From: Paracoccaceae bacterium
GTDB taxonomy: Bacteria > Pseudomonadota > Alphaproteobacteria > Rhodobacterales > Rhodobacteraceae
NCBI GenBank assembly: GCA_019454225.1
Contig: CP075370.1
Location: 2,098,001-2,162,000, forward strand
Length of the DNA: 64,000 nucleotides
Direction of reading: 5' to 3'
The notes beneath the pieces are model-generated. The model saw only the letters and a list, made by a program, of their open reading frames with translations, made no database searches and had not been told where the DNA came from. Positions 43,786 through 52,800 of the stretch are shown here, piece by piece; position 1 is the stretch's first letter; each line of letters opens with the position of its first letter. The translations under genes and the position numbers were made by a program.

Positions 43786-46211
43786 CGGATACGGGTTCCG
43801 GCGGGGTCGTGCAGGGGCCCGGCGGCCAGGGTCGCGGGCACGATGTCGCCCGCCACCACAAGGGCATAGCTGCCTGCCGCCAGCCAGTCATCGGTGACGC
43901 CTGCCGGGTGGCGCAGATACCCCAGGCCGATGCCCCGGCCGACCGTATAGCCATGCCCGCCCGAGGTCAGATAGCCCACCGGCGTGCCGTCGCGCAGGAT
44001 CGTCTCGCGGCCCAGAAGCACCGCGGCGGGGTCTGCGACGGCAAGGGTCATCAGGCGCTTGGCCAGGGGCGCGCCCGCCAGCCCTTCCAGCGCGCTGCGC
44101 CCGAGGAAGGGGGTGTTGCCCCGCATCTTGACCGCCCAGCCGAGGCCCGCCTCGAACGGCGTGTCGTTGGGCGTGATGTCGGAGGACCAGGCGCGATAGC
44201 CCTTTTCCAGCCGCAGCGATTCGAGCGCGCGATAGCCCACGGGCCGCAGGGCCGGGTCGGCCGCCATCAGCGCGTCATAGACCTCGCCCAGCCGGTCGAG
44301 GGGGATGTGCAGTTCCCAGCCGAGTTCGCCGACATAGGTGACACGCAGGGCGCGGACCCGGGTTCCGGCGATGTCGAGGCTGCGGACATGGCCGAAGGGG
44401 AAGGCCGCGTTCGACACGTCATCGGATGTCACCGCCGACAGGATGGCGCGCGCCTGCGGCCCCATCAGCGACAGCGTGCCCCAGCCTTCGGTCACGTCCT
44501 CGAAGGTCACGCCCTCCGCGGGAAGGTGGTCGGCGATCCAGCCGAAGTCGTGGGTGCGGAAACCGGTGCCGGTGACGATGTAGAAGCGGTCGTCCGACAG
44601 GCGGGCCACGGTCAGGTCGGCCTCGATGCCGCCGCGGGTGTTCAGTAGTTGGGTATAGGTCAGCCGCCCCGGTTCGCGCGCCACGCGGTTGGCGCAGATC
44701 CATTCCAGCGCCTCGGCCGCCCTCGGGCCGGACAGTTCGTACTTGGCGAAGGACGACTGGTCGAACAGCCCGGCATGCGCGCGGACATGGGCATGTTCCT
44801 GCCCCACCGGGGCGAACCAGTTCTGGCGGCCCATGGAATAGATGTCGCGCGCCTCGACACCCTCGGGCGCGAACCAGTTGGGGCGTTCCCAGCCGAGTTT
44901 CGAGCCGAAGACCCCGCGCCGGGCCTTCAGGCGTTCGTAGAGGGGCGACACGATGCGGGGGCGTCCGGAGCTGTATTCCTCATGCGGGAAGGCGACGGTG
45001 TAGTGCTTGCCATAGGCTTCCAGGGTGCGCATCGCCACCCAGTCGCGGTCGCGGTGCAGGCCCGAGAAGCGGCGGATGTCGACCGCCCAGAGGTCGAGCG
45101 GCGCCTCGCCGCGCATCACCCATTCGGCCAGCACCCAGCCCGCGCCGCCGCCCGAGGCGATGCCGAAGGCGTTGAAACCCGCGCCCACGTACATGTTGGC
45201 GCATTCGGGCGCGGGCCCCAGGATGAAGTTGCCATCGGGGGTGAAGGATTCCGCGCCGTTGATCATCTGCTTGACCCCGGCGGTTTCCAGCGCGGGGATG
45301 CGGGCGACGGCCTGTTCCATGTGCTGCGCGAAATGGTCGTAGTCATCGCCGAACAGGCGGAATTCCCAGTTCCCGGGAATGTCGCCGGTGACCCAGCCCT
45401 GCGGGTCGGGTTCGTATCCGCCCATCACCAGCCCGCCGACCTCTTCCTTGAAATAGGTGCGGCGGTCGGGGTCGCGCAGGGTGGGGGCGTCGGGCGACAG
45501 GCCGGGAATGCGCTCGGTCACGATGTACTGGTGCTTGACCGGGTGCAGCGGCACCGCGACGCCCGCCATCGCGCCGATCTGGCGGGCCCACATGCCGCCG
45601 CAGTTCACCACCCTTTCGCAGGCGATGGTGCCCTGCGTGGTTTCCACATGGGTGATGCGGTTGCCCTGCATCGCAAAGCCCGTGACGGCGACACCCTCGT
45701 GGATGCGGGCGCCGTGCATCCGCGCGCCCCTGGCCAGCGATTGCGTGATGTCGGACGGGCTTGCCTGCCCGTCGGTCGGCAGCCACGACGCGCCGACCAG
45801 ATCGGAGACATCCATCAGCGGCCACATCCGCTGCACCTCGGCCGGCGAGATCAGGTGCATCTCCATGCCGAAGCTTTTCGCGGTCGTGGCGAGGCGGCGG
45901 AACTCGGTCCAGCGGTCGGGGGTGGTGGCGAGGCGCAGGCAGCCCGTCATCTTCCAGCCGGTGTCGAGGCCGGTCTCGGCGGCGAGGCCCTTGTAGAGCT
46001 CGACCGAGTATTTCAGCACCCGCGTGATCGAGGCCGAGGACCGCAACTGCCCGACAAGCCCGGCCGCGTGCCAGGTCGAGCCCGAGGTCAGCCGCCCCTG
46101 TTCCAGCAGGATCACGTCGGCCCTGTGGTCGCGCGCGAGGTGATAGGCGGTGGAGCAGCCGATGATGCCGCCGCCGATGACGACGATCTGGGCGTGGGCG
46201 GGCAGGGTCAT
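43779..46211 (-). CDS. Dimethylglycine/sarcosine dehydrogenase-type FAD enzyme with GcvT domain
   Basis: An 810-residue enzyme. Residues 1-~400: a DAO-type FAD domain (IVVIGGGIIGCSTAYHLARD, LTSGSTWHAAGL with the His used for covalent FAD in the family, MYVGAGFNAFGIASGGGAGW). The C-terminal half is a GcvT/aminomethyltransferase domain with folate-binding blocks (GLFDQSSFAKYELSGP, YVGELGWELHIPLD, SLRLEKGYRAW). It oxidatively demethylates an N-methyl amine, passing the one-carbon unit to tetrahydrofolate. It ends an operon with a kinase and a betaine-type ABC importer. The exact N-methylated substrate is not fixed by sequence. Confidence 0.88.
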   Translation of the reverse strand: MTLPAHAQIVVIGGGIIGCSTAYHLARDHRADVILLEQGRLTSGSTWHAAGLVGQLRSSASITRVLKYSVELYKGLAAETGLDTGWKMTGCLRLATTPDRWTEFRRLATTAKSFGMEMHLISPAEVQRMWPLMDVSDLVGASWLPTDGQASPSDITQSLARGARMHGARIHEGVAVTGFAMQGNRITHVETTQGTIACERVVNCGGMWARQIGAMAGVAVPLHPVKHQYIVTERIPGLSPDAPTLRDPDRRTYFKEEVGGLVMGGYEPDPQGWVTGDIPGNWEFRLFGDDYDHFAQHMEQAVARIPALETAGVKQMINGAESFTPDGNFILGPAPECANMYVGAGFNAFGIASGGGAGWVLAEWVMRGEAPLDLWAVDIRRFSGLHRDRDWVAMRTLEAYGKHYTVAFPHEEYSSGRPRIVSPLYERLKARRGVFGSKLGWERPNWFAPEGVEARDIYSMGRQNWFAPVGQEHAHVRAHAGLFDQSSFAKYELSGPRAAEALEWICANRVAREPGRLTYTQLLNTRGGIEADLTVARLSDDRFYIVTGTGFRTHDFGWIADHLPAEGVTFEDVTEGWGTLSLMGPQARAILSAVTSDDVSNAAFPFGHVRSLDIAGTRVRALRVTYVGELGWELHIPLDRLGEVYDALMAADPALRPVGYRALESLRLEKGYRAWSSDITPNDTPFEAGLGWAVKMRGNTPFLGRSALEGLAGAPLAKRLMTLAVADPAAVLLGRETILRDGTPVGYLTSGGHGYTVGRGIGLGYLRHPAGVTDDWLAAGSYALVVAGDIVPATLAAGPLHDPAGTRIRA

Positions 46212-46213
46212 GG

Positions 46214-47092
46214 TCAGGGTGTCCCGTGGCGTGCGGTGAAGGCGGAGAGGGCGGCGTCGAGCCGGTCGAGGTTTTCGGCGGCATAGGCGCGGTAGTCGGC
46301 GCCGGGGGCGGACAGGTGCAGATCCGACACCATGGCCCACATCGCCTCGCGCAGCAGGCTGGCGCATTGCATGGCGTCGAAGGCGCGCAGGAAACCGGCG
46401 TCGGGCGCATCGCCCAGATAGGCCCGCAGCAGCGCGCCGGTTTCGCCCGCGTCCATGCCGGCGTTCGAGGCGGCGCCCGCGAGGTCGAACATGGCGGTGC
46501 CGAAACCCGCATATTCGTAGTCGATGAGCCAGAGCCGCGCGCCGTCATCGAGGATGTTGGCGGGCAGCAGGTCGTGATGGCCGAAGACCAGCGGCAGGGG
46601 GATCTGCGCCGCCTCGAGCCGGGCCGAGAGGTCGAGGAAGCCGGGCAGGCGCGGGGCGAAGGGCGATCCGCCGGCCGCGATGGTGCGCGCATAGTCGCGG
46701 ATCACGTGGAACGGCCAGAACAGGAAGGCCGCGCCCGAGACATGGGCGGGCATCGCATCGTGAAAGCGGCGCAGCAGGCGCCCGATGCGGTCGGGCGCGG
46801 CGCGGACATCGGCGGCGGCGAAGGTGCGGCCGGGAATGAAGGCCACGACGCTGACCCCCGGCGCGGAATGTTCGACGGCGGGGCCGAAGCCCGCCGCATG
46901 GGCGGCGCGCGCCGTCATCGCCTCGCGTGCGCGGTCGACGTGGTGGAAGGGGAAATCGCGGCCGAAGCGCAGCACGTGATGGCCTGCCGCGTCGGTCACC
47001 TTCCAGATCTCGTTCGACAGGCCGCCGGGCAGCGGTTCTGCGGCGGCAAGGCCCTGCCAGCAGGGCAGGGCGCGGATCGCATCGGGGATCAT
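46214..47092 (-). CDS. Choline-kinase-like / aminoglycoside-phosphotransferase-fold kinase
   Basis: A 292-residue small-molecule kinase: GGLSNEIWKVTDAAGHHVLR (nucleotide-binding strand region), the catalytic loop VFGHHDLLPANIL (H-x-D-x4-N) and LWLIDYEYAGFG with the metal-binding Asp. This is choline/ethanolamine-kinase and LicA-like. It sits between the ABC permease (4-bp overlap) and the flavoenzyme, so its substrate is probably the imported amine or alcohol. Not distinguishable from related kinases by sequence alone. Confidence 0.85.
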   Translation of the reverse strand: MIPDAIRALPCWQGLAAAEPLPGGLSNEIWKVTDAAGHHVLRFGRDFPFHHVDRAREAMTARAAHAAGFGPAVEHSAPGVSVVAFIPGRTFAAADVRAAPDRIGRLLRRFHDAMPAHVSGAAFLFWPFHVIRDYARTIAAGGSPFAPRLPGFLDLSARLEAAQIPLPLVFGHHDLLPANILDDGARLWLIDYEYAGFGTAMFDLAGAASNAGMDAGETGALLRAYLGDAPDAGFLRAFDAMQCASLLREAMWAMVSDLHLSAPGADYRAYAAENLDRLDAALSAFTARHGTP

Positions 47093-49086
47093 GCGGAACG
47101 CTCCAGTCCCAGACGTTCGCGGCTGGCCCGCGCGGCGGCGGACAGCAGGCGGTCGGCGATGATGGCGATGAAGGCGATGGCCAGCCCGGCGACCAGCCCG
47201 TTGCCGGGGTTGGCCTTGGTCAGCGCGATATAGACATCCTGCCCGAGGTCGCGGGTGCCGACCAGCGCGGTGATCACCAGCATGGACAGGGCGAACATGA
47301 TCGTCTGGTTCAGGCCCAGCAGGATTTCCGGCAGCGCCAGACGCAGCCGTATCCGCGTGAGGATCTGCCAGCGCGTCGCACCCATGGCGCGCCCGGCCTC
47401 GATCAGCCGGGGGTCGACGCCGCGCAGGCCCAGCACGGTGTAGCGGATCGAGGCGGTCACGGCATAGGCGACCACGGCGATCATGGCGGTGAAGTCTCCG
47501 ACGCGGAACAGCATGACGACCGGCATCAGGTAGACGAAGGACGGCAGGGTCTGCAGCGTGTCGATGAGGGCGCGGGTGACGGCCCAGCCCCGGTCATGCC
47601 CGGCGACCCAGATGCCGAGGGGCAGGCCGATGGCCATGGCGATCAGTGCCGAGATGCCGCAGAGATAGACGGTGATCATGGCCTTTTCCCATTGCCCCGT
47701 CGCCACGATCAGGAAGGACAGGCCCGAGACCAGCAGGGCCAGCCGCCAGCCGCCCAGCCGCCACCCGGCCAGCCCCAGCAGTCCCACCGCCACCAGCCAG
47801 GGCATCGCCAGCAGGAACCGCTTGACCGGCACCAGGAGCCAGACCAGCACGGCCGTCTTGATCGCCTCGAGCGTGTCGAAGAAGGTCACGTTGATCCATT
47901 CGACCGTGGCCGCCCAGAAGGCGCTGGTCGAGATCTGGGCCGAGGCGGGGTAGGTCTGCACCGCCGGCACCGCAAGGCCCGCGACGAAGGTCAAGGCGAC
48001 CAGCGCGAAGGCCGCGAACAGATAGGGATGGCGGCGCAGCGGACCGCCCGGCGGCGCGGCGCGATAGCCGCGATGCGCCACCGCCTGGCTCAGCCGGTCC
48101 AGCGCCACGGCCAGCGCCACGATGGCCAGCCCGGCCTGCAGCCCGGTGCCGAAGTCCAGCCGGCGCAGCGCGTTCAGCACGGTGAACCCCAGCCCCCCCG
48201 CGCCGATCATCGAGGCGATGATGACCATGTTCAGCGACAGCATGATCACCTGGTTCACGCCCACCATCAGCGGTTCGCGGGCTGATGGCACCAGCACGCG
48301 CCACAGCCGCTGGCGCGGGGTGCAGCCCACCATGCGCGCCAGGTCATGCGCCTCGGACGGCACCCGGTTCAGGGCCAGCGTGGTGACCCGCGTCATCGGC
48401 GGCATGGCATAGATCAGCGTCGCCACCACGGCGGCGGTCGGGCCGAAGCCGAACAGGATCAGGATCGGCACGAGATAGGCAAAGACCGGCATGGTCTGCA
48501 TCAGGTCGAGAAACGGGCGCAGCGCGCGGTCGAACCAGGCCCAGCGCCAGGCCAGGATGCCCAGCGCCAGGCCCCCCGCAACCCCCAGCGGCACCGCGAC
48601 CAGGATCGAGGCCAGCGTGACCATGGCGCTGTGCCACTGCCCGAACACGGCGATGAAGCCGAAGCAGACGGCGGTCAGCGCGGCTAGGCCCGCGCCACCG
48701 GCCCACAGCCCCATCAGCGCCACGATGCCGGTCACCGCCACCCAGGACAGCGGCGGCAGCAACCGCAGCGTGGTGCCGGATTCGGCCCGTTCCAGCCCGT
48801 TGGCCAGAAGCGCCAGCGCCAGGCGGTAGGGCAGGTCGATCACCGCGGCCAGGAAACGGGTGACATCGGAGAAGGCGAGCGGGCCGATCGCGGCCTCCTT
48901 CACCAGCCAGGTGGTCGCGTCGCCGATCCATCGGGCGGCCGGGATGCGCCATTCGCGCGGCCAGTCGAAGGCGAAGGGGATCACCGGCTGCCCCCAGAGC
49001 CAGACGGCAGCCGACAGCAGCAGGGCGGCGGCCCAGACCAGCCGTCCGTCCAGCGCGCGCGGCGGGGCGAGGGGCAGCGCCGTCAT
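47089..49086 (-). CDS. Betaine/choline ABC transporter permease (two fused domains)
   Basis: A 665-residue permease made of two ProW-type domains in tandem, each ending in an EAA-like loop: RMVGCTPRQRLWRVLVPSAR in the first half and RAMGATRWQILTRIRLRLAL in the second. About 12 or more hydrophobic helices. Such double permeases belong to the glycine-betaine/choline/proline-betaine class. 4-bp overlaps with the ATPase (upstream) and kinase (downstream). Confidence 0.92.
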   Translation of the reverse strand: MTALPLAPPRALDGRLVWAAALLLSAAVWLWGQPVIPFAFDWPREWRIPAARWIGDATTWLVKEAAIGPLAFSDVTRFLAAVIDLPYRLALALLANGLERAESGTTLRLLPPLSWVAVTGIVALMGLWAGGAGLAALTAVCFGFIAVFGQWHSAMVTLASILVAVPLGVAGGLALGILAWRWAWFDRALRPFLDLMQTMPVFAYLVPILILFGFGPTAAVVATLIYAMPPMTRVTTLALNRVPSEAHDLARMVGCTPRQRLWRVLVPSAREPLMVGVNQVIMLSLNMVIIASMIGAGGLGFTVLNALRRLDFGTGLQAGLAIVALAVALDRLSQAVAHRGYRAAPPGGPLRRHPYLFAAFALVALTFVAGLAVPAVQTYPASAQISTSAFWAATVEWINVTFFDTLEAIKTAVLVWLLVPVKRFLLAMPWLVAVGLLGLAGWRLGGWRLALLVSGLSFLIVATGQWEKAMITVYLCGISALIAMAIGLPLGIWVAGHDRGWAVTRALIDTLQTLPSFVYLMPVVMLFRVGDFTAMIAVVAYAVTASIRYTVLGLRGVDPRLIEAGRAMGATRWQILTRIRLRLALPEILLGLNQTIMFALSMLVITALVGTRDLGQDVYIALTKANPGNGLVAGLAIAFIAIIADRLLSAAARASRERLGLERSA

Positions 49087-50117
49087 GTGCCCCCCCCGAG
49101 CAGGAGCCGGATCACGTCGTCGCGCCGCACCAGGCCCAGGGGCTGGCCGTCCTGTTCCACGCCGACGGCCTCGGCCCCGGCCAGGAAGGCCGGTCCGGCC
49201 TCGGCCACCGTGGTGCGGGCGGGCAGGCGGGGCAGTCCGCCGGGCACCGGGCCGGGCTGCACCAGCGACGCCAGGCGAACCACCTTGGCCTGCGGCACGG
49301 CGCGGGTGAATTCGCGCACATAGTCGGTGGCCGGATGCAGCACCAGCGCCTCGGGCGTGCCGCATTGCACCACGGCACCATCCTTCATGATGGCGATGCG
49401 GTCGGCCAGGCGGATCGCCTCGTCGAAGTCATGGGTGATGAAGACGATGGTCTTCTTCAGCCGTGATTGCAGGCGGATGAATTCATCCTGCAGTTCGCGC
49501 CGGATCAGCGGGTCGAGCGCCGAGAAGGGTTCGTCGAGGAACCACAGGTCGGGTTCGCCCGCCAGCGACCGGGCGATGCCGACGCGCTGCTGCTGGCCGC
49601 CGGACAGCTGGCGGGGATAGGCGCCCTCGCGCCCGCCAAGCCCGACAAGGGCGATCATCTCGCGGGCGCGGGCCTCGCGCGGGGCGCGTGCCACGCCCTG
49701 CACCTCCAGCGGGAAGGCCACGTTGTCGAGCACCGTCATGTGGGGCAGCAGCGCGAAATGCTGGAACACCATGCCCATCCGGTGCCGCCGGATCTGCGTC
49801 ATCTCGGCCTCGGAGGCGGCCAGCAGGTTCTGCCCATTCCACAGGATTTCGCCCGCCGTCGGCTCGACCAGCCGCGACAGGCAGCGCACGAGGGTCGACT
49901 TGCCAGAGCCAGACAGTCCCATGATCACGAAGATCTCGCCGCGCCGGACGGTCAGGTCCACCGCGCGCACGGCGGGGACGAGGCCGCGCGCGGCCAGGTG
50001 CGCGGCATCGGGAAAGGGGCCGAGCGCCGCCAGATGTTCGGCCGCGCGGGGGCCGAACACCTTCCAGACGTTGCGGCAGACCAGGGTGTCCCGGGGGGTG
50101 TCGTCGGTCTCGGTCAT
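49083..50117 (-). CDS. Betaine-type ABC transporter ATP-binding protein
   Basis: A 344-residue ABC ATPase of the ProV/OpuAA class: Walker A GLSGSGKST, signature LSGGQQQRVGIARSL, Walker B LWFLDEPFSALDP, H-loop ITHDFDEA. The N-terminal insertion (FGPRAAEHLAAL ... ) is typical of this class. A degenerate CBS-like regulatory tail of about 60 residues follows. Start ATG 50117; its stop overlaps the permease start by 4 bp. Confidence 0.93.
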   Translation of the reverse strand: MTETDDTPRDTLVCRNVWKVFGPRAAEHLAALGPFPDAAHLAARGLVPAVRAVDLTVRRGEIFVIMGLSGSGKSTLVRCLSRLVEPTAGEILWNGQNLLAASEAEMTQIRRHRMGMVFQHFALLPHMTVLDNVAFPLEVQGVARAPREARAREMIALVGLGGREGAYPRQLSGGQQQRVGIARSLAGEPDLWFLDEPFSALDPLIRRELQDEFIRLQSRLKKTIVFITHDFDEAIRLADRIAIMKDGAVVQCGTPEALVLHPATDYVREFTRAVPQAKVVRLASLVQPGPVPGGLPRLPARTTVAEAGPAFLAGAEAVGVEQDGQPLGLVRRDDVIRLLLGGGT

Positions 50118-50139
50118 CGGCGGCCGTGGCAGGTCGGCG

Positions 50140-50161
50140 GGCCGGGGCGCGGGCCCCGGCC
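50140..50161 (-). other. Intercistronic hairpin between binding-protein and ATPase genes
   Basis: Perfect 9-bp stem GGCCGGGGC / GCCCCGGCC with a GCGG loop, in the 70-bp gap after the substrate-binding-protein gene. Such stems usually protect the upstream message or attenuate downstream genes, giving excess binding protein over membrane components. Confidence 0.6.
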
Positions 50162-50187
50162 ATGCTGGGAACGGGGGCCGGGGACGG

Positions 50188-51126
50188 TCAGCGGGCGATC
50201 CAGCCCTGCCAGCGCGCCTCGTTCGCCGCCATCCAGTCGGCGACCACGGCATCCACGGTCTTGCCGTTCAGGTCGACCTCGGTGATCATCGCGCCCATCT
50301 CGGTGTTGTCGATGGTGAAGGCCTCGATCGCCTTCTGCGCACCCGGCCACTTGTCCTTGATCCCGCTCCAGCCGACCTTCCAGATCTCGCCGAAGGGCTT
50401 GCCGCAGTCATAGGCCGCGTCGGGGTTCTCGCCCCAGGCGGGGTCGCTGTAGCATTCGGCGGTGTATTCCGGGAACTCGACCCATTCGCCCTCGAATTTC
50501 GCGGGGGCCCAGTGCGGCGCGTAGACCCAGAGCACGATGGGCGCCTGGCGCTGGTAGGCGCTTTCCAGCTCCGCGAACAGCGCCGCGTCGGTGCCCGCGT
50601 GGATCACCTCGAACGGCAGGTCCAGCGCCTCGATCCGTTCCTCGTCGAACCCGCCCCAGGTGACGGGCCCGCCCAGGTAGCGGCCCTTGGGCGCGGTCTC
50701 GGGCGTCGAGAAGGCCTCGGCGCAGGCCGGATCCTTCAGCGCCAGCCAGTTCGGCAGGCCGGGGCAGATCTGCTTCATGTAGGCGGGATACCACCATTCC
50801 TCTTTCGCCTGCATGCCGGTGGGGCCCAGAACCGTGACATTGCCCGTCGCGGTTGCCGCATCCATCGCCTCGCGCCCGGTGGTTTCCCAGATCTCCATCG
50901 CGACATGCAGGTCGCCGGTTTCCAGACCCGCGAACTGCGCCAGATAGTCGGCCTGGACATATTCGACGTTGTAGCCCGCCTTCTTCAGCACCTCGCCCAT
51001 GAGCTGGGTGGTGATCAGCTGTCCGGTCCAGTCGTGCAGCGTCAGCTTGATCGGGTCTGCGGATTCCTGCGCCATCGCGGTCGAGGCGAGCAGCACGGCG
51101 GCGAGGCTGGGAAGGGTCAGGCGCAT
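50188..51126 (-). CDS. Betaine-type ABC transporter substrate-binding protein
   Basis: A 312-residue periplasmic protein with a signal peptide (MRLTLPSLAAVLLASTAMA, probable cut before QES) and an OpuAC/ProX fold: IKLTLHDWTGQLITTQLMGE, VQADYLAQFAGLETGDLHVA, then EWWYPAYMKQICPGLPNW. Aromatic residues for a cation-pi cage are frequent (Trp/Tyr in WETTG, EEWWYPAY, VYAPHW), consistent with a quaternary ammonium ligand. First gene of the leftward operon; the ribosome-binding site upstream is GGAGTG. Confidence 0.92.
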   Translation of the reverse strand: MRLTLPSLAAVLLASTAMAQESADPIKLTLHDWTGQLITTQLMGEVLKKAGYNVEYVQADYLAQFAGLETGDLHVAMEIWETTGREAMDAATATGNVTVLGPTGMQAKEEWWYPAYMKQICPGLPNWLALKDPACAEAFSTPETAPKGRYLGGPVTWGGFDEERIEALDLPFEVIHAGTDAALFAELESAYQRQAPIVLWVYAPHWAPAKFEGEWVEFPEYTAECYSDPAWGENPDAAYDCGKPFGEIWKVGWSGIKDKWPGAQKAIEAFTIDNTEMGAMITEVDLNGKTVDAVVADWMAANEARWQGWIAR

Positions 51127-51283
51127 CGGTCACTCCTGCGGTTGGAGGGGGCCGCGGCGCGGCCTGTGGGACAGTTCCGACATGCGGTGGGGCGGCCCGC
51201 CCCTGTGCCGTTCGTCTGTCCCCAAGTAACGCGCCGACATCGGGCACCTGTCAACGATGATTCCGGCAATTTGCGGATTTCCT

Positions 51284-51317
51284 GCCCGTTTGTTTGTATT
51301 CGCGCGATGAAACGGGC
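51284..51317. promoter_or_regulatory. Inverted repeat in the divergent ABC/DeoR promoter
   Basis: GCCCGTTT (51284-51291) and AAACGGGC (51310-51317), exact arms 18 nt apart, within the 231-bp space between the binding-protein gene and the DeoR regulator. Likely operator for the DeoR protein; the AT-rich centre (TGTTTGTATT) may hold a promoter element. Not confirmed. Confidence 0.4.
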
Positions 51318-51357
51318 AGAGTATCGGGAACTATCCACATGACACGGGCCTTGGGCG

Positions 51358-52128
51358 ATGCTGACCAAACGGCATGGGGCGATCCTGAAACTGCTCGAGG
51401 CGCATGGGTCGCTGTCGGTCGCGGCGCTGTCGCGCGACCTGGGCGTGTCGGCCGAAACCGCGCGGCGCGACATCCGCGCGCTGGTCGAGGCCGGGGCGGC
51501 GGTGCGGGTGCATGGGGCCGTGGGCCTGGCCGGGCGGATCGGCGAGGCGCCGTTCGACCGCCGGATGCGCGAGAACGCGGCGGCCAAGCGCGCCATCGCG
51601 CGGGCGCTGGCGGCGCGGGTGGGCGATGGCGAGTCGCTGATGCTGGACACCGGCACGACCACGAGCTTTGTCGCGCGCGAACTGCTGGGGCACCGGCGGC
51701 TGACCGTCGTGACCAATTCCTCCGACATCGCCCGCACCCTGGCCACGGTGAACGGCAACCGCGTGTTCATGGCGGGGGGCGAGCTGCGCGGCGATTCCGG
51801 TGCCGCGCTGGGTGCCTCGGCGCTGGCGTTCGTCCGAAGCTTCGCGGCCCAGCACGCGATCATCTCGGCCGGGGCTGTCGATGCCAGCGGGGTGATGGAT
51901 TTCGACATGCAGGAGGCCGAGTTTGCCCGTGCGATGCTGGATTGCGCCGAGCGCAGGCTGGTGGTGACCGATGCCTCCAAGTTCGGGCGGCGCGGGCTGG
52001 TCCGGGTCGCGGGCTTCGACCGGATCGACGAGATGGTGACCGACCGGGCGCCGCCGCCCGCGATCGCCGCCGCGATGGCCGCGTCAGGAACCGCGCTGGT
52101 CCTTGCGCAGGGCGGCCAGGGCGAGTGA
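51358..52128 (+). CDS. DeoR family transcriptional regulator
   Basis: A 256-residue regulator: N-terminal HTH (HGAILKLLEAHGSLSVAALS, RDLGVSAETARRDIRALVEA) and the C-terminal DeoR sugar-binding-like domain (SLMLDTGTTTSFVARELLGH, VTNSSDIARTLA, MAGGELRGDSGA, VVTDASKFGRRGLVRVA). The fold usually binds phosphorylated metabolites, which fits the presence of two kinases nearby. Divergent from the ABC operon. Its 3' end overlaps the convergent methyltransferase by 45 bp. Confidence 0.9.
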   Translation: MLTKRHGAILKLLEAHGSLSVAALSRDLGVSAETARRDIRALVEAGAAVRVHGAVGLAGRIGEAPFDRRMRENAAAKRAIARALAARVGDGESLMLDTGTTTSFVARELLGHRRLTVVTNSSDIARTLATVNGNRVFMAGGELRGDSGAALGASALAFVRSFAAQHAIISAGAVDASGVMDFDMQEAEFARAMLDCAERRLVVTDASKFGRRGLVRVAGFDRIDEMVTDRAPPPAIAAAMAASGTALVLAQGGQGE

Positions 52129-52728
52129 CGGCACCGTCCCCGTCTCGCCCGGCATCGAGACATAGGGGGCGGTCGTCTCGACCACGGTCAGGCCCGGCAT
52201 GGCATGCAGCGCGGCCGCGAACCCGGCCTCCCAGAGCGTTGTCTTGACGGTCAGCACGATCGTCCCGCCGGGCCGGGTGATGCGCACGAGTTCGGCCAGC
52301 CCCTCGGCCCCGACATGGCCGGTGGTGAACACCCCGGTCGAGATGGTCGCGCCGAAATGGCCGTCGGCAAAGGGCAGGGGGCCCCCCAGTGCCAGCCGGT
52401 GCAGCCGGGCATAGCTGCCTTTCTGCCGGGCGACGGCCAGCATCCCCTCGGACAGGTCCAGCCCCTCGACCGGCGCAAAGCCGAGGATCCCCAGCCAGTC
52501 GCCCAGCAGCCCGGTGCCGCAGCCCGCGTCCAGCACCGGCCCGGTGCCGCGCGGCGCGTGCCGGGCCAGCAGCGCCAGCCCGACCGAAGGGTGGCGATAG
52601 CCCGCGCGGGCCATCTCGGCGTCATAGGTCGCGGCCCAGCCGTCATAGAGCGCGGCCACCTCATCGGGCGCCCTGGCGTCATAGACCGCGCCCAGATGCC
52701 CCTCGTGCCGACCGTCTGCCCTGTTCAT
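52084..52728 (-). CDS. Class I SAM-dependent methyltransferase
   Basis: A 214-residue methyltransferase: AALYDGWAATYDAEMARAGY at the start, the AdoMet motif VLDAGCGTGLLGDWLG, and GLDLSEGMLAVA, then LVRITRPGGTIVLTVK. The start is ATG 52728; the long open frame further upstream is a shadow of the convergent kinase. Substrate unknown; small-molecule type, perhaps linked to N-methyl amine metabolism by neighbourhood only. Confidence 0.85.
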   Translation of the reverse strand: MNRADGRHEGHLGAVYDARAPDEVAALYDGWAATYDAEMARAGYRHPSVGLALLARHAPRGTGPVLDAGCGTGLLGDWLGILGFAPVEGLDLSEGMLAVARQKGSYARLHRLALGGPLPFADGHFGATISTGVFTTGHVGAEGLAELVRITRPGGTIVLTVKTTLWEAGFAAALHAMPGLTVVETTAPYVSMPGETGTVPSLALAALRKDQRGS

Positions 52729-52800
52729 CGCGGACTCCGTGCTTTCCCCGGGGCCGAGGTTGCGGCACAGTCCGCCGGAAGGCAACGGCAGGAGTGGCGC

